Source of the DNA: Cristatella mucedo
Lineage: Eukaryota > Bryozoa > Phylactolaemata > Cristatellidae
Direction of reading: 5' to 3'
Assembly: GCA_009760855.2 (NCBI GenBank)
Contig: WPIO01000008.1
Location: 3,694,001-3,746,000, forward strand
DNA length: 52,000 nt
Under the pieces are notes generated by a model. It was not told the DNA's origin, made no database searches, and saw nothing but the letters and a program-made list of their open reading frames with translations. A program made the translations under genes and the position numbers. Shown here in pieces: positions 11,892-24,599 of the stretch (position 1 is its first letter; each line of letters opens with the position of its first letter).

Positions 11892-12539
11892 CGCCCGGAG
11901 GGCGCTTAGAAAGAGCGCGAGCACAGTCGCACGACCCGCAAGTGCCTCGCGCCACGCTGTTTCGCTGTGCCTTCGGCGGAACCGCGAGGGCTAACCGCTG
12001 GGCGGCCAGTGGAGCGCCACCGGGTGCCGTTCGTCGCTCCTCGGTGGCCTCCGCGAATGGTGGCCTCCAGGAAGAAAAGCTCCGGCAGAAGAAGCGCAGT
12101 TGGACTTCTAAGAATCGCTTTCTAGGGTTTTCCGACACCTCCTGCCACCCACAGTGAACTGCCGCTGCCACCGCTGCTGCTGCTGCTGGTCCTCCCCGTG
12201 GAGCCATCGAGCTACGTCTGAGCATTTAGCTACCCCAGAGCGAGGGAAAGACGCTCGAGGACCTCCGCTCGCTACGCACGATGCGGCGAGACGAGAGCCG
12301 CGGGTGTAAGGAGTGCAATAACAAGCCTCCGCCTGAGCAATAAAAATGTGTCAATTAATCCGCGCTCGAGCGTGCGGAAGCTGTATCGATCGACCGACGG
12401 ACGCAGATACAGAGACGGGGACAAGAGACAAAGACAGACAGACGCAGAGACACAGAGACGGATAGAGCAATCGAGTTCTCGAGCGATTGCAGAGCTACAA
12501 GAGTGGCAGTTTCGAAATTGCCATGACAGTTCATTTCTC
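11892..12539. other. CpG-rich intergenic
   Basis: This continues the CpG-rich block. An AATAAA lies near 12340 on the plus strand with T/G-rich sequence after it, which could end a plus-strand transcript, but no such gene is visible. Confidence 0.35.
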
Positions 12540-12863
12540 ACCGCCGACCGGCGATGGCTCTTCAGTAAGCATCGTGTCCACTTCAAAGTTCCGCCACTCA
12601 CTTTTAGGTTCTTTCATTCTCTTTCGCGTACTGGCCTACCGAGAATATATCCTAATACGTAGGCAGGTCGGACTTCATATCGTACCAACCTTTCTTCTGA
12701 CTCAAGTAGTTTAGCTGTGCCTCTTATTCCATTTCAAATCATCGGAGGCCGTGTCTTCAGCTCGTATGCTCCCACGGCGCGGAATTCTCCCAACTGACGT
12801 CGTGACATTCTCGTGATCTGACGGCATTTAAAAGAGGCTGAAACCCAGCTTTCCCCCATAGCA
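12540..12863 (+). mobile_element. LINE ORF2 3' fragment (decayed)
   Basis: The translated fragments HRVHFKVPPLTFRFFHSL and then SSYAP..WNSLP-type C-terminal sequence followed by ACGGCATTTAAAAG match the end of the CR1/L2-like LINE seen at 31600 and 47600. Stops and frameshifts interrupt it. The expected continuation (AAAGCATTTAGTGGGTCC in the 47690 copy) may resume after the hAT element as TAGCATTTGGTCAGGTC (13054), which would make the hAT insertion nested. Confidence 0.55.
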
Positions 12864-13050
12864 CAGCGGTTCTCAACCTTACTAATGCTGCTACCCTTTA
12901 ATAAAAATTCTCATGTTCTAGCGACCCCAAACCATAAAATTAGTGTGTGCAAATGTGGAAATACGGGCTTTCCGATGGTCTTAGGCGACCCCTGTGAAAG
13001 GGTCGTTCGACCCCCAAAAGGGGTCGCGACCTACAGATTGAGAACCGCTG
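12864..13050. mobile_element. Non-autonomous hAT element, SPIN-like
   Basis: The element is 187 bp with terminal inverted repeats CAGCGGTTCTCAACCT (left) and CAGCGGTTCTCAATCT (right, reverse complemented). Flanking octamers ccatagca (12856-12863) and gcgtagca (13051-13058) match at 6 of 8 bases, consistent with an aged 8-bp hAT target duplication. Internal blocks (ACCATAAAATTA near the left; GGTCTTAGGCGACCCCTG and GGGGTCGCGACC near the right) are those I remember from the SPIN (SPACE INVADERS) family of short hAT derivatives. It has no transposase and would need one in trans. Family assignment is from memory, so a related hAT family is possible. Confidence 0.8.
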
Positions 13051-13575
13051 GCGTAGCATTTGGTCAGGTCGGAAAAAGAAAACGCCACTGCCGTCTATGC
13101 ATACATTTATAGCGCGCATCGTCCACGTTTCGAGATCTGCGCACACGTAGCACCACGTAGGACACATAACGACATACGTGCGCCGTCGAGGCAGCTTCGG
13201 CAGCGCCGCCGACGAGCAGCTCTTACCGCCGAACTCTACCTGGCGGCTTCGAGCGCTCATGCGCGCGATTCGCCACGAGCGTCTCTGCACCGCTGCTATC
13301 TTGAACGCGGCCATCCATCCGGGCATTCAAGAACGATTCTCCGGCGGAGGCGACCGTCGTCCGCCGGGCAGGTCTCTCGGCGGGCAGCAGTTCGAGCGAG
13401 CGAGTATCGAGCTCGGGCGATGCGACGCCTCGAAGAGTTAGGAAAAATACATATATATGTATATATATACACATCGCACTCGGCACTGCCGCTAGCGGTC
13501 AAACGAATGCGTCGGCCGAAAATTTTCTCCTGTCAATCGAGGCGCCGCCCCCGGCTCGACCGGTGGCGTGGCTCT
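13051..13575 (-). other. Probable EGR 3' UTR and flank
   Basis: This is sequence immediately downstream of the EGR stop codon. A short (AT)n tract lies at ~13446-13470. No AATAAA is seen on the minus strand. TATAAA (at 13104-13109) is a weak variant. The nearest ATTAAA is inside the hAT element at 12897-12902. A 437-codon plus-strand open frame covers 13060-14373. It is antisense to the EGR exon and reflects the GC-rich codons there, so it is not annotated. Confidence 0.45.
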
Positions 13576-16685
<3,110 letters not shown>

Positions 16686-16850
16686 CTTTGCCGGAGACTT
16701 CCGGTGAAACTTTCTACGACTGCGGTCGGTATCCGAGAAATCCACCTGCGTCCTCTTAGCACAGGTCGACCAAGGCGAGTGCGCTTCGAGGCATCCTAAT
16801 GAAATGGCTGGAAAATGGAGTACCCTATGTTATGAATGGAGAATCCCTTG

Positions 16851-16860
16851 CCATATATGG
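16851..16860. promoter_or_regulatory. CArG box (serum response element) with adjoining ETS core
   Basis: CCATATATGG is a perfect palindromic CC(A/T)6GG site for serum response factor. It lies 166 bp upstream of the EGR ATG. GGAAGT overlaps its right end, giving a ternary-complex-factor-like arrangement, and a second ETS core (TTCCG) lies 11 bp further on. Vertebrate EGR1 is controlled by clustered SRE/ETS modules, so the position supports function. Occupancy is inferred. Confidence 0.65.
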
Positions 16861-16911
16861 AAGTACTATTTCCGTCAACCAATGGCAGGCAGGCAAGGAG
16901 TCCCGCCGGTG

Positions 16912-16930
16912 TGACGTACAATTGACGTCA
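16912..16930. promoter_or_regulatory. cAMP response element pair
   Basis: TGACGTCA at 16923-16930 is the full palindromic CREB/ATF consensus. A TGACGTAC half-site-type sequence precedes it at 16912. Both lie upstream of the CArG box relative to the minus-strand EGR gene, as expected for an activity-responsive promoter. Confidence 0.6.
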
Positions 16931-17136
16931 GAGGATAAATAAAGATTAGCGCGCTATTCTTGGTATGGCCAATACAAGTCACAATTCTAGTCCATAAACC
17001 ACGAGCGCATTAACCTCAGGTTTGGAATGGAAGCTTTTAGTTGAAAATGGCCAGAAACAGGGCTTTTTTTCGCTTATTATTGCGCACGCTTGACTTATTG
17101 GGGTCTTGGCGCCGAAGAGAATTCCCACTCGTGTAG

Positions 17137-17153
17137 CCATATACGGAGTTCCG
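17137..17153. promoter_or_regulatory. CArG-like site with ETS core
   Basis: CCATATACGG (17137-17146) differs from the CArG consensus at one base. TTCCG (17149-17153) gives an ETS GGAA core on the minus strand. TGACGTG follows at 17159. This looks like a second, distal SRE-type module. Confidence 0.4.
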
Positions 17154-17700
17154 CCCGGTGACGTGTTAGGGTCACCCTGTTAGGGCAGAACATAGTACGC
17201 GCTGCATAATTAGGTGGAGGTCAGGAGGAGGGCCTGCGGGGGAGGAATTCTCAGCGTTCCAGCTAAGCTGCACGTGACCCTCCCTGCCTCGCTCCCTACG
17301 GTGAGCCGAGAACGGCCTGAAAGACAGCCCGCCCTACAGTGCCCATCCTCCGCGACGCCCTCACCCGAGCCCGAACTCGGTCGCATATGCCTATGCGTCC
17401 AAACGCCGCTGGCAGCGGCCGCCCAGCGTTTCTCCGGCCGCCGAAAGGGGCGGGCCGGTGGAACGACGCCCGCATCCGGCTGCGCGCCGCCGTGCGTATC
17501 TCACCGTTCGCTGGTGAGCCGCGAAACGCTCTCCCGACCGCCGCCGGCTCTGCTTGGCTGTCCCGCTCGAAAATTCGCCGGGGCATCGACGGCCTCCGTC
17601 GCCGATTCCAGCCGCGCGCCGGCTATTTTTATCCTCAATTATCATATTATCCGCGTAATTGCTGACGTCCGCGGCGGCGGTGCCTCACTCTGGGGCCATT

Positions 17701-18600
17701 AAGCAGTCTTTCGCGCCGCGTTTCCGCCGAGTCGGCCAATGCCGCTCTCCAGAAGCTCGCGACCCGCTCTCTCTGCCTCCGACCGACGCGCCGAGTGCCT
17801 CTACTCGGCGCTCGGGCGAGCGCCGCCATGCTCGGCGGCGGCTCGCTGTGCGGACAGAAACGTGGCCAGGTAGCGTTGCAGCCGCTCGCCCCCCCCCCAC
17901 CCAGCTGCCGCCACCGCCGCCCCCTCCCACTGCCAGCTTGGCGCTCGGCAAGCCTCTCGCAGCTACCGTCAGCGAACCGGCTGCTGCTTAGGCTGCCGCC
18001 GCCGCTGCTGCTTAGGCTGCCGCCGCCGCTGCTGCTTAAGCTGCCGCCGCAGCTGCTGCTTAGGCTGCCGCCGCCGTTTCTGTTGCTTATGTTTCTGCAG
18101 CGAACCCTCCGCCAAGCGATAACCCATCCGGCGGTTTGGTTCCTACTTGGCGGCGGGGGGGGGGGTCGGCCCGAGCTCGTCAGAGTCCACGAGAGCAGAG
18201 AGGAGCTGGTATCACCGGGGCGCCGATACGACCCAACGCCGAGGCCGGCGAATAGGACCGGCCACCATCGCCTCGGCCGGCGCCCCGCCGGGTTCGCTCG
18301 TTCTTTCGATCGAGTGGCTGGCCGGCGGATACCGCGCGAAGCGATGCCGCTGAGTCCCCAGAATGCCGCCGGCCGGCGCCTTTCAGATTGCCACGAGCCA
18401 CGCGACCTCTAACCCCACTCGCCGAGTTCGTCCTGACGCTGCTATCGAGCTCGGCCTGGCCCTATCGAGGCCCTCGGAGACCGGTCGCTGTACTATAGGA
18501 AAGGAGCTGATGAGCCGAAAACGAGGTAGCAATGACCCGTGCTCGGCTCTTGCGTTGTACCCGTAGCCCGTCGGCATTGCAGTTAAAGAACTAAATTTAG
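17701..18600. other. GC-rich EGR upstream flank with 24-bp repeats
   Basis: Four tandem 24-bp units, CTGCTGCTTAGGCTGCCGCC-type, lie at ~17980-18075. Poly-C is at ~17889 and poly-G at ~18159. The 205-codon plus-strand frame at 17795 owes its Leu/Pro content to this array and is not called. Confidence 0.5.
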
Positions 18601-18695
18601 TTCATTTGTATAGCACCCTAAGAGAACCTAATTTCTATTCAGGTGCTTCGAATATTCGGGGTTCGACCTCGGCCAGGCCTGGGGGTGGGGGCGTA
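18601..18695 (-). mobile_element. SINE family A, head-truncated or diverged
   Basis: The left end carries TTCATTTGTATAGCACCCTAAGAGAACC (3' terminus). GGGTTCGACCTCGGCCAGGCC (B-box region) follows. The A-box part is not clear. Confidence 0.6.
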
Positions 18696-18901
18696 CTTGA
18701 AGCCCGATAGACTCGATCGGGCAGATCGACTCACTAGCAGTGGCCTCTCTTCTCGGCAAGCAGCGACGATCTCGCCGGTCCCAGGCTGAATCCCGGGGTT
18801 TTCGGCTTCGCTTGCGACCGTGCTCGGGGCCGCGTGGGCAGCGTCGCCTGGCCGCGACTGGCCGTCTCCTCTCTGTTGAGGCAGCAGCAGCACTTCAGCG
18901 C
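18696..18901. other. Intergenic, no gene recognised
   Basis: Nothing identified. Confidence 0.3.
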
Positions 18902-18996
18902 TACCAGTTCTCAAAGTAGCCACCGCTCGCCCGACGATGCTGGTCACTGTGGTCGCAGTGTCGTTGCATGTTGCTGTTCGGTGAAATGGCAGTCAC
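18902..18996 (+). repeat. Left arm of a ~95-bp inverted repeat
   Basis: It begins TACCAG..CTCAAAGTAGCC and ends TTCGGTGAAATGGCAGTCAC. It is the diverged reverse complement of 19750-19844, with high identity in the inner third. Confidence 0.6.
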
Positions 18997-19296
18997 ATAG
19001 GCTTGGCACTGACTGACGGCCACTCGCGGTGCCGACAAGCTGTGCTGCTTCAAGCTGCAGCTGCTCGCAGAGTGATTGTGCGGTGGCCTACAAGCAAGTC
19101 GGAGAAGCGATAGAAAAGAACAGTAGCAATACGCTTTTCTGGCTTTGTTGGCCTCTCCCACATCCCATGCATGTGGGGTCAATTTCCTTAAGCTACGATC
19201 GCCCAGCACCTTTCAGGCAGCCGTCCGAGACCTGTCAGCTGATGTAGTTGCTTGGACCGTTGGCGCGGCTCAAAGTCCAATTTAAATATAAAATAT

Positions 19297-19391
19297 ACTT
19301 CACATATGCCTCGGGGCTCGAGCCCACGACCTTGGCCAGACCTCGGTGGGGGCGAGCGCCTTAACTGCTGGGCCAAACCAGCTCGGCAAGG
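19297..19391 (-). mobile_element. SINE family A, 3' truncated
   Basis: On the minus strand the head reads TGGTTTGGCCCAGCAGTTAA and the B-box region GGGCTCGAGCCCC. The terminal LINE-like block is missing; AT-rich sequence follows. Confidence 0.65.
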
Positions 19392-19700
19392 TTCCGGTCC
19401 GTTTGCTGCCCTGCAGGCTATTCGCAGCACCAAAGCAGCAGCAAGTGCTCTGCTTCGCCAGCAGCTATCTGCCGTCTGCGTCGCGATGCAGGAAGAACCA
19501 GGTCAGGTCCTAGCGCGTCTAGCGGAGCGAGTTTCCACGAGGCATCACTCTGGCCCCCTTACTGCTAAGCGAGCAAGGGGGCCAGAGCTGGCTAGAGCCG
19601 ATCGGCAAGCCGGGGCAGCTGTGACCCGATCCTGAGGGCAGACCTCTGATGCTCAATGCCGGAGAGCGACTAGCCAGCCGCAGCACCGTGAATGAGCCCG

Positions 19701-19752
19701 ACCGTAGGTGTCACCGTCGGTGTCGGTGTCACCGTCGGTGTCACCGTCCGTG
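19701..19752. repeat. 12-bp GTGTCACCGTCG minisatellite
   Basis: About four imperfect units abut the right arm of the inverted repeat. Confidence 0.7.
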
Positions 19753-19844
19753 ACTGCTATTTCACCGAACAGCAACATGCACAGACACAGCGACCAGCAT
19801 TGTAGGATGAGCCTTGGCCTGGGCGGCTACTTTTTGAGCTGGTA
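19750..19844 (-). repeat. Right arm of a ~95-bp inverted repeat
   Basis: It begins GTGACTGCTATTTCACCGAA and ends GCTACTTTTTGAGCTGGTA. It pairs with 18902-18996 across a ~750-bp spacer that contains a SINE. It could be a transposon with long terminal inverted repeats or two copies of one repeat in opposite orientation. Confidence 0.6.
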
Positions 19845-20765
19845 ATGCTCGTGTACTGATTCCGAAAAGTCTGTTCACGCTTCGTGAGAGGCTGAGTGAG
19901 AGAGCAGTGCTTCCTCTGGCTTCGGAGGGAACGACCGGTGCCGGCCGGCTGCTGGACAAAGAGCTGGGCGTTTGCCTGCTCGCTAGCAGTGGCAAAGGTT
20001 GAGGAGCCGCGCCTGAGCAGCCGCGCCTCCTGATAAGCCCTCCACATTCTCGGCCGGTTTCGGCAGAGGCAGGGCCACCCGTTCGATCGGTCCCTGTGTG
20101 TGAGCCCCGTGCGGGTGTGCCTGTGTCTCTGCTGCCCACTGCCTGGTCGACCTTGAGCAGGCAGCTGGCCAGCTGGTAGTGCCCCCACCCTCGAGCCGCA
20201 GACTAGCTGTCGACCATGTAAGTGTGTGTATGCCTCGTCACGACAGAGCAAACAAATAATGAAGGAAGGCAGACAATTCCGGGGCTCGACAGCAGGCGGT
20301 GGGCAGAACTGGTTCCCTCCCGAATTGAGCATGCTGCTCTGCAGTCCGTTGCGATCGGTTTCTTGTCGGAAGACACCAGTTTTTCAATCCTCCAGGGTTG
20401 AAATGGATCGTTAGCCGAAGCTCCGGCGTCGTCAGTGACCAGAGAGTGTAGCCCGTAGCACGTCGAACGCTTTGCCGAAGCCAGTGTAGCGAAGCAGCGA
20501 AGTTGCTCATTCGCGAATCCTCTTGAGTGCGTCTCTTGAGAATGTCGTCTTCAAAGTGGCTCTGCCAGCTCTTCTAGAGTTCACCAAAGGGGAGGAGCAG
20601 AAATGGCTGGTGCCGTATAAAAGGGGCGAGCACGGAGATGCTCAAAGCCATCACAGGTTCCGTCATATTGGCCACGTCGAGCCACTTCCGTCCGAGCATC
20701 GTTGGCTCTCCATCGAGCATCGAATCGATTTCACGAACCTCTTTGGCTTGCGGGTCACTTCACTC
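19845..20765. other. Intergenic, no gene recognised
   Basis: Several overlapping short frames; no domain or repeat family recognised. Confidence 0.35.
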
Positions 20766-21300
20766 GCTTGTATGTATGTATGTATGTATGCATCTCCTTC
20801 TGTAACTCCACGAAGCCATAAAGACTATGTGGGTGTTACACAGGAAAGTTTTGTATAGCGCACTCACAGCCTAAGTGGCTTTCGGTACGCATTCGGTAGC
20901 CAACAGACTTCGTCTCACGCAACAAAGAGAAAGTGGGAAGCATAGCAGTCAGGAGAGCAGTTGAGGTAGTGAGTAGCATGGAAGTAGCAGCTCAGGACCG
21001 CTGAAAAGGATGAGCCATAGTCGGCAGTAAAAGTGTAGTTGTCGTTGTGAAAGAATTGTGAAAGCGAGTTCCACAGTCTAGGACCTGCAGAGCTAAAGCT
21101 TCTGTCGCCAACGGCTTTTAAGTGGAGGAATGGAACAGCTAATCTGTTGTCCGCACAGGACCAGAGGGCACGAAGAGGCTGAAACTGGTGCAGCAGTTCA
21201 GCTAGGTACAAAGGAGCCAAGCCGTGGCAGGCCTTGCGGGTCAGCATAAGAACTTTGCTCTGTATCCGTTGCTCAACCGGCAGCCATCCTAGCTCTTTTG
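20766..21300 (-). mobile_element. CR1/Rex1-like LINE ORF2 C-terminus with (ATAC)n tail
   Basis: The minus-strand frame reads TRKACHGLAPLYLAELLHQF, then FLHLKAVGDRSFSSAGPRLW. It is the same family as 6943-7462, with one gap-free stretch of more than 100 codons. The 3' end carries a (CATA)n/(ATAC)n simple tail at 20766-20790. It is 5' truncated at about the same point as the other copy. Confidence 0.85.
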
Positions 21301-21360
21301 GCTAAGGAGACACGTGATAAAACCTCTGGAATTTGAAAACTAGCCGTGCAGCCATATTCA

Positions 21361-21790
21361 TAGTCAGCTGCACTGGCCTAGTTGCTTCCTTTGCTAGCAC
21401 CAGCCTACCGATCCGACCTACTCGCTTTCTTCGGTCACATGCTCTCCCAGCGACAACACTCCTCACTATCCGGTCATCTCGCCATCTCAGAGTCTAGGCT
21501 AAAGACGCCTCTGTTCCGAATTGCTTTTCTCGAGTCCCAGTGAACTTGTCTGTTTGGTTCCTTTGGTTTTGCTTTGCTTGCTTAGCTGTGAATGATTCAG
21601 TGCATGTTATTAGCCAGATGTCCTGCGAACCGCTGGTCCTAAGTGTCTTCTGGTGTACATTAGCATTACACTGTGTGCTTTTGCATGCTTGTCTAAGGAT
21701 GATGCTGTGCACGTCATTAATCCTTGGTCGTTGCTTCTCTTGCAGCCAGCTATAAGGCGCCCGGATGAGATTCTATTCTCTCAGTTAGCC
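21361..21790 (+). mobile_element. Second LINE family, C-terminal fragment
   Basis: Frames around 21450-21540 read TIRSSRHLRV and then a frameshifted KTPLFRIAFLESQ, like the SLPxxIRSSxSLxxFKxxLKTHLF end of CR1-type proteins. Decayed. Confidence 0.45.
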
Positions 21791-22373
21791 AACACGTTAA
21801 CCACGGACTCTTTATTATTATTGTCATGATTTTGCTTGGATGGCGAGTTGTGGGTTAAAAATCCTTGTTTGCCAATAACTATGTTGTGAATGGCAGTACT
21901 GCAGGCAGTAACACAACAATGAATAAGCCGTAAGCTACAGGCAGAATACTACTGTTGCCGATACTTTATTTACTCTCTAAACCGGGAAACGTTCTGACAG
22001 GAGGCAGTACCCATGTCAAGGCTGAGCATCAGGGGATTACAACCGGGCAATAAGGGGCTTGAGGCTATTCAATAATACTACAGAGATAAGTACAGGCATT
22101 AGTATGTACTCACAAAGATTGATGCCCATTAGGCAGGCATGCTAATGTTAATAATAATAATAACAATATAGTATTCACATAGGTGCATACACACGTGCAC
22201 ACATATACACACGCTTTCACCCTTATGCATGCACACCCTTGCCCATGCGAGCATATGGAGCTGCAACGGTCCATGCCGCACGTGACTACGAGCAGCAGCA
22301 GGCCGCGGAAGCAGGCATCAACAGGCTGCACCGAGCTGGAACAGGCTGCAGCCAAAGGCATTGGCTCAGCAGG
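21791..22373. other. Intergenic, no gene recognised
   Basis: A short (AAT)n lies near 22150 and CA-rich sequence at 22185-22240. Nothing else identified. Confidence 0.35.
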
Positions 22374-22530
22374 GGGAGGAGGAGGAGGAGGAGGAGGAGG
22401 AGGAGGAGGATGGGGTACCAGCCGGAGTAAGTGGCGTGGGCTGCTGCTGCTGAGCGCTGCTGCTAGGCAGCAACGCTCGGCAGCAGCACTCGGCAGCAGC
22501 GCTCGGCAGCAGCGCTCGGCAGCAGCCGCA
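22374..22530. repeat. (GGA)n followed by CAG-type 13-mers
   Basis: (GGA)n runs at 22374-22410. Imperfect CTCGGCAGCAGCG units repeat at 13-bp spacing at ~22470-22530. Confidence 0.85.
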
Positions 22531-23040
22531 GCCCTTCATTCATTCCTCGACCTACAAGGAGTTGAGGCAGATGAAGAGAGGCAGAGGAAGAGGTGTCCGG
22601 TTACATGCCCGGTGGGCTCACCTGGCCACGTCAACATTCCATCCTTCTGCTCACAACAACATCCAACTGCACGCCAGCAATCCTCCTGCATTTCATTTGA
22701 TGGGCGATGCTGAACAAGCTTGCATTACCTAACCGACCGACGATCCGCGCTTATAGCAATCTCTGGAGGCTCCATGCCTGATAGTAGCCAGTGGAGAAGG
22801 GGCGGTGGGGGGGGGGAGAAGGGGCGGTGGGGGAAGGGGGCTGCCACAGACAGTTTCTCTTTGTAGCAGTGGCAGTGTCGGCATTAATCTTTGGACAGTG
22901 CGGAGAAGGAGGAGGAGGAGGAAGAGAAAGGAAAGAGAGTGTGACGGTACATGCGTCCCCCTACCGCGACCGAAGCCAGGGATGGAGGCATCCCGTGGAG
23001 TGGTTGCTGTGTGGCAGCAGCAAGCCCTTGTCCGATGAGG
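22531..23040. other. Intergenic, G-rich
   Basis: Two copies of AGAAGGGGCGGTGGGGG occur at ~22796-22845 within G-runs that could form quadruplexes. (GGA)n recurs near 22906-22922. Confidence 0.4.
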
Positions 23041-23044
23041 CCCA

Positions 23045-23160
23045 GGGGTAGGGTGCTTTGCCTTCCTTTTAAATCAGCTGGGTCATGGGTTCGAGTCCTA
23101 TGCACGGCACGCGTGAAACGCCTGGATTGAGATGTTCAGTTCTCTCAGAGTGCCACACAA
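23045..23160 (+). mobile_element. SINE family A, diverged
   Basis: GGTCATGGGTTCGAGTCCTA gives a good tRNA B box. CGCCTGGATTGAGATGTTCAGTTCTCTCAGAGTGC is the family 3' end. The head is poorly conserved. Confidence 0.6.
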
Positions 23161-24060
23161 GCGAGGTGTTTCTGTCTTTCTTTCAGCCATTTAGGTACTT
23201 CCAGCCCAAGCGGCTGGCCGTTGCAGCTTGCGCCCCACACTGGCCATTCGGCTGGCTTGCCGGCTGACCGATCCAAAGTAATGTGGCAGCCGAGCCAGTT
23301 ATGCCGTCTGCTTAGCAAACTGATAAAAGCACTTTGGACTGTCGCTAGGTTACCTCGAGTGAACAAGTATTTGCCGACCGAGATAAGCTCGTCGTCCCCG
23401 GTGAGGCGTTCTCCTCGCAAAGCGTGCCTGACGAGGCTGTCTGCTGCGCTGCTGCGTCGATCTTGCTTGCCTACGTGCACCGAACCTGCCAGTGTCGGCC
23501 GGTCTCCGTCCGACCGTCGGCCAGACTTTCTGACTTTCGAGCATCGGCGCTAGGCGGCTCGCTATTCGATGGCCACTGTTGCACACGTGCGTGCCCGCCC
23601 GCGTGCGCATTTGCGAGAGCGCGCGAGCTGGGATGGGGAAGGAGAGGGAGGAAAGAATCTAGAGATGATTCGAGAAGCAGATCGAAAGCTCGTAAAGCGA
23701 GCACGAGCTAGAGCCGAGCCGGAAAGCAGGAGCAGTCGCCGAGAGTAGAGACCAGCGATGCCAGCAATGCTGCCGGTGCGAAGCGACAGTCTGCCGCCCC
23801 GAGGCTGTCGCCAAAGAGACGAAGTTAAAAGGCAGCTGGTTCTAGCTGTCGGCAGATGAAGACGTCGGGACCTGTCTCTTGGAGCTTTTACTTGCAGCGG
23901 TATGGACGGCATCGCAGCAGCAGCGGTAGCGACTGCCGAAGCAGCAGCAGCAGCAACTGCAGCATCAGGGTTTACTGGGCAGTGCTCTGGTCGTGGTCCT
24001 TGGTTTGCTGTCGACACGTAGCTGCACTGGGGGGGGGGGGGAGGGACCACGTGGTAGTAG
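23161..24060. other. Intergenic, no gene recognised
   Basis: CAG repeats at ~23930 and poly-G at ~24030. No recognised exon. Confidence 0.35.
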
Positions 24061-24212
24061 CTGGTTTGGCCCAGTGATTAAGGTGCTCGAATCGACCAAG
24101 GTCAAGCTTGATGTGACTTAAGGGCATGCGCTCGAGCCCCTCAGCATACGTGAAGCCCCTGAATAGAGATTGTTCTTTCGTGGCGCTATACGAATCATTA
24201 TATTATTATTTA
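24061..24212 (+). mobile_element. SINE family A, near full length
   Basis: Head CTGGTTTGGCCCAGTGATTA (A-box-like), GCGCTCGAGCCCC in the B-box region, CCTGAATAGAGATTGTTCTT and GGCGCTATACG terminus, then an ATT-rich tail. This is the clearest forward copy. Confidence 0.8.
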
Positions 24213-24599
24213 TGGTAATAGTAATATAAATAAAACCAAGGAAAAAATAAGTCGTCGTCTGCTCTTTCCTCCATGCCCTAACCGATGCCTCTCTTTCATC
24301 AGTCACTCATTTGCTCAGACCTCCAAGAACAGTGCTTATGAGTACAACTTTTTATTGGGGCAAGGAGCGAGAATCTCCTGCAAGCTATAGAGCGCATTGT
24401 TGGACAATTCGTCGCCCTCGTCAACAGGCTTACCAATGCCAAGTCCCTCTGCTTCCTGAGTTAGCAGACTGCTTATTTTCGATCGATTCGGAAAAAAGCT
24501 CGTACACAATTGAGTGATTCTTTTCATCAAGTAGGGAGAGTTGTACTGCATTGCAAGGGGTCAAACTCGCCTGGAAGTCACGTGCATATCCCATGTAAA
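24213..24599. other. Intergenic with a minus-strand open frame
   Basis: The frame 24551-24336 (71 codons) has an even amino-acid mix and its last codons contain CAATAAAAAG. No family is recognised. It could be a terminal exon or chance. Confidence 0.3.

Larger units (their letters stand above)
16686..17700 (-). promoter_or_regulatory. EGR 5' UTR and proximal promoter region
   Basis: This sequence lies upstream of the EGR start codon. It carries a perfect CArG box (16851), an overlapping GGAAGT ETS-type core, a TTCCG core (16871), a CCAAT (16879), a perfect CRE (16923), a TGACG half site (16912), a CArG-like site with an adjacent ETS core (17137-17153), and further TGACG half sites at 17159 and 17663. 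An open in-frame extension upstream of 16685 lacks an ATG; its most upstream possible start is GTG at 16745. I could not identify the transcription start or a convincing TATA box. Confidence 0.7.

Noticed and set aside
12336-12350. AATAAA as the 3' end of a plus-strand gene
   Set aside because: No upstream exon with any recognisable protein; a lone hexamer is not enough.
16686-16745. N-terminal extension of EGR exon 1 upstream of 16685
   Set aside because: The extension begins with GTG and contains no ATG. The ATG at 16685 or 16679 is the expected eukaryotic start.
17795-18412. 205-codon plus-strand frame upstream of EGR
   Set aside because: Leu/Pro-rich because of the 24-bp CTG/CCG array; no domain and no conserved start.
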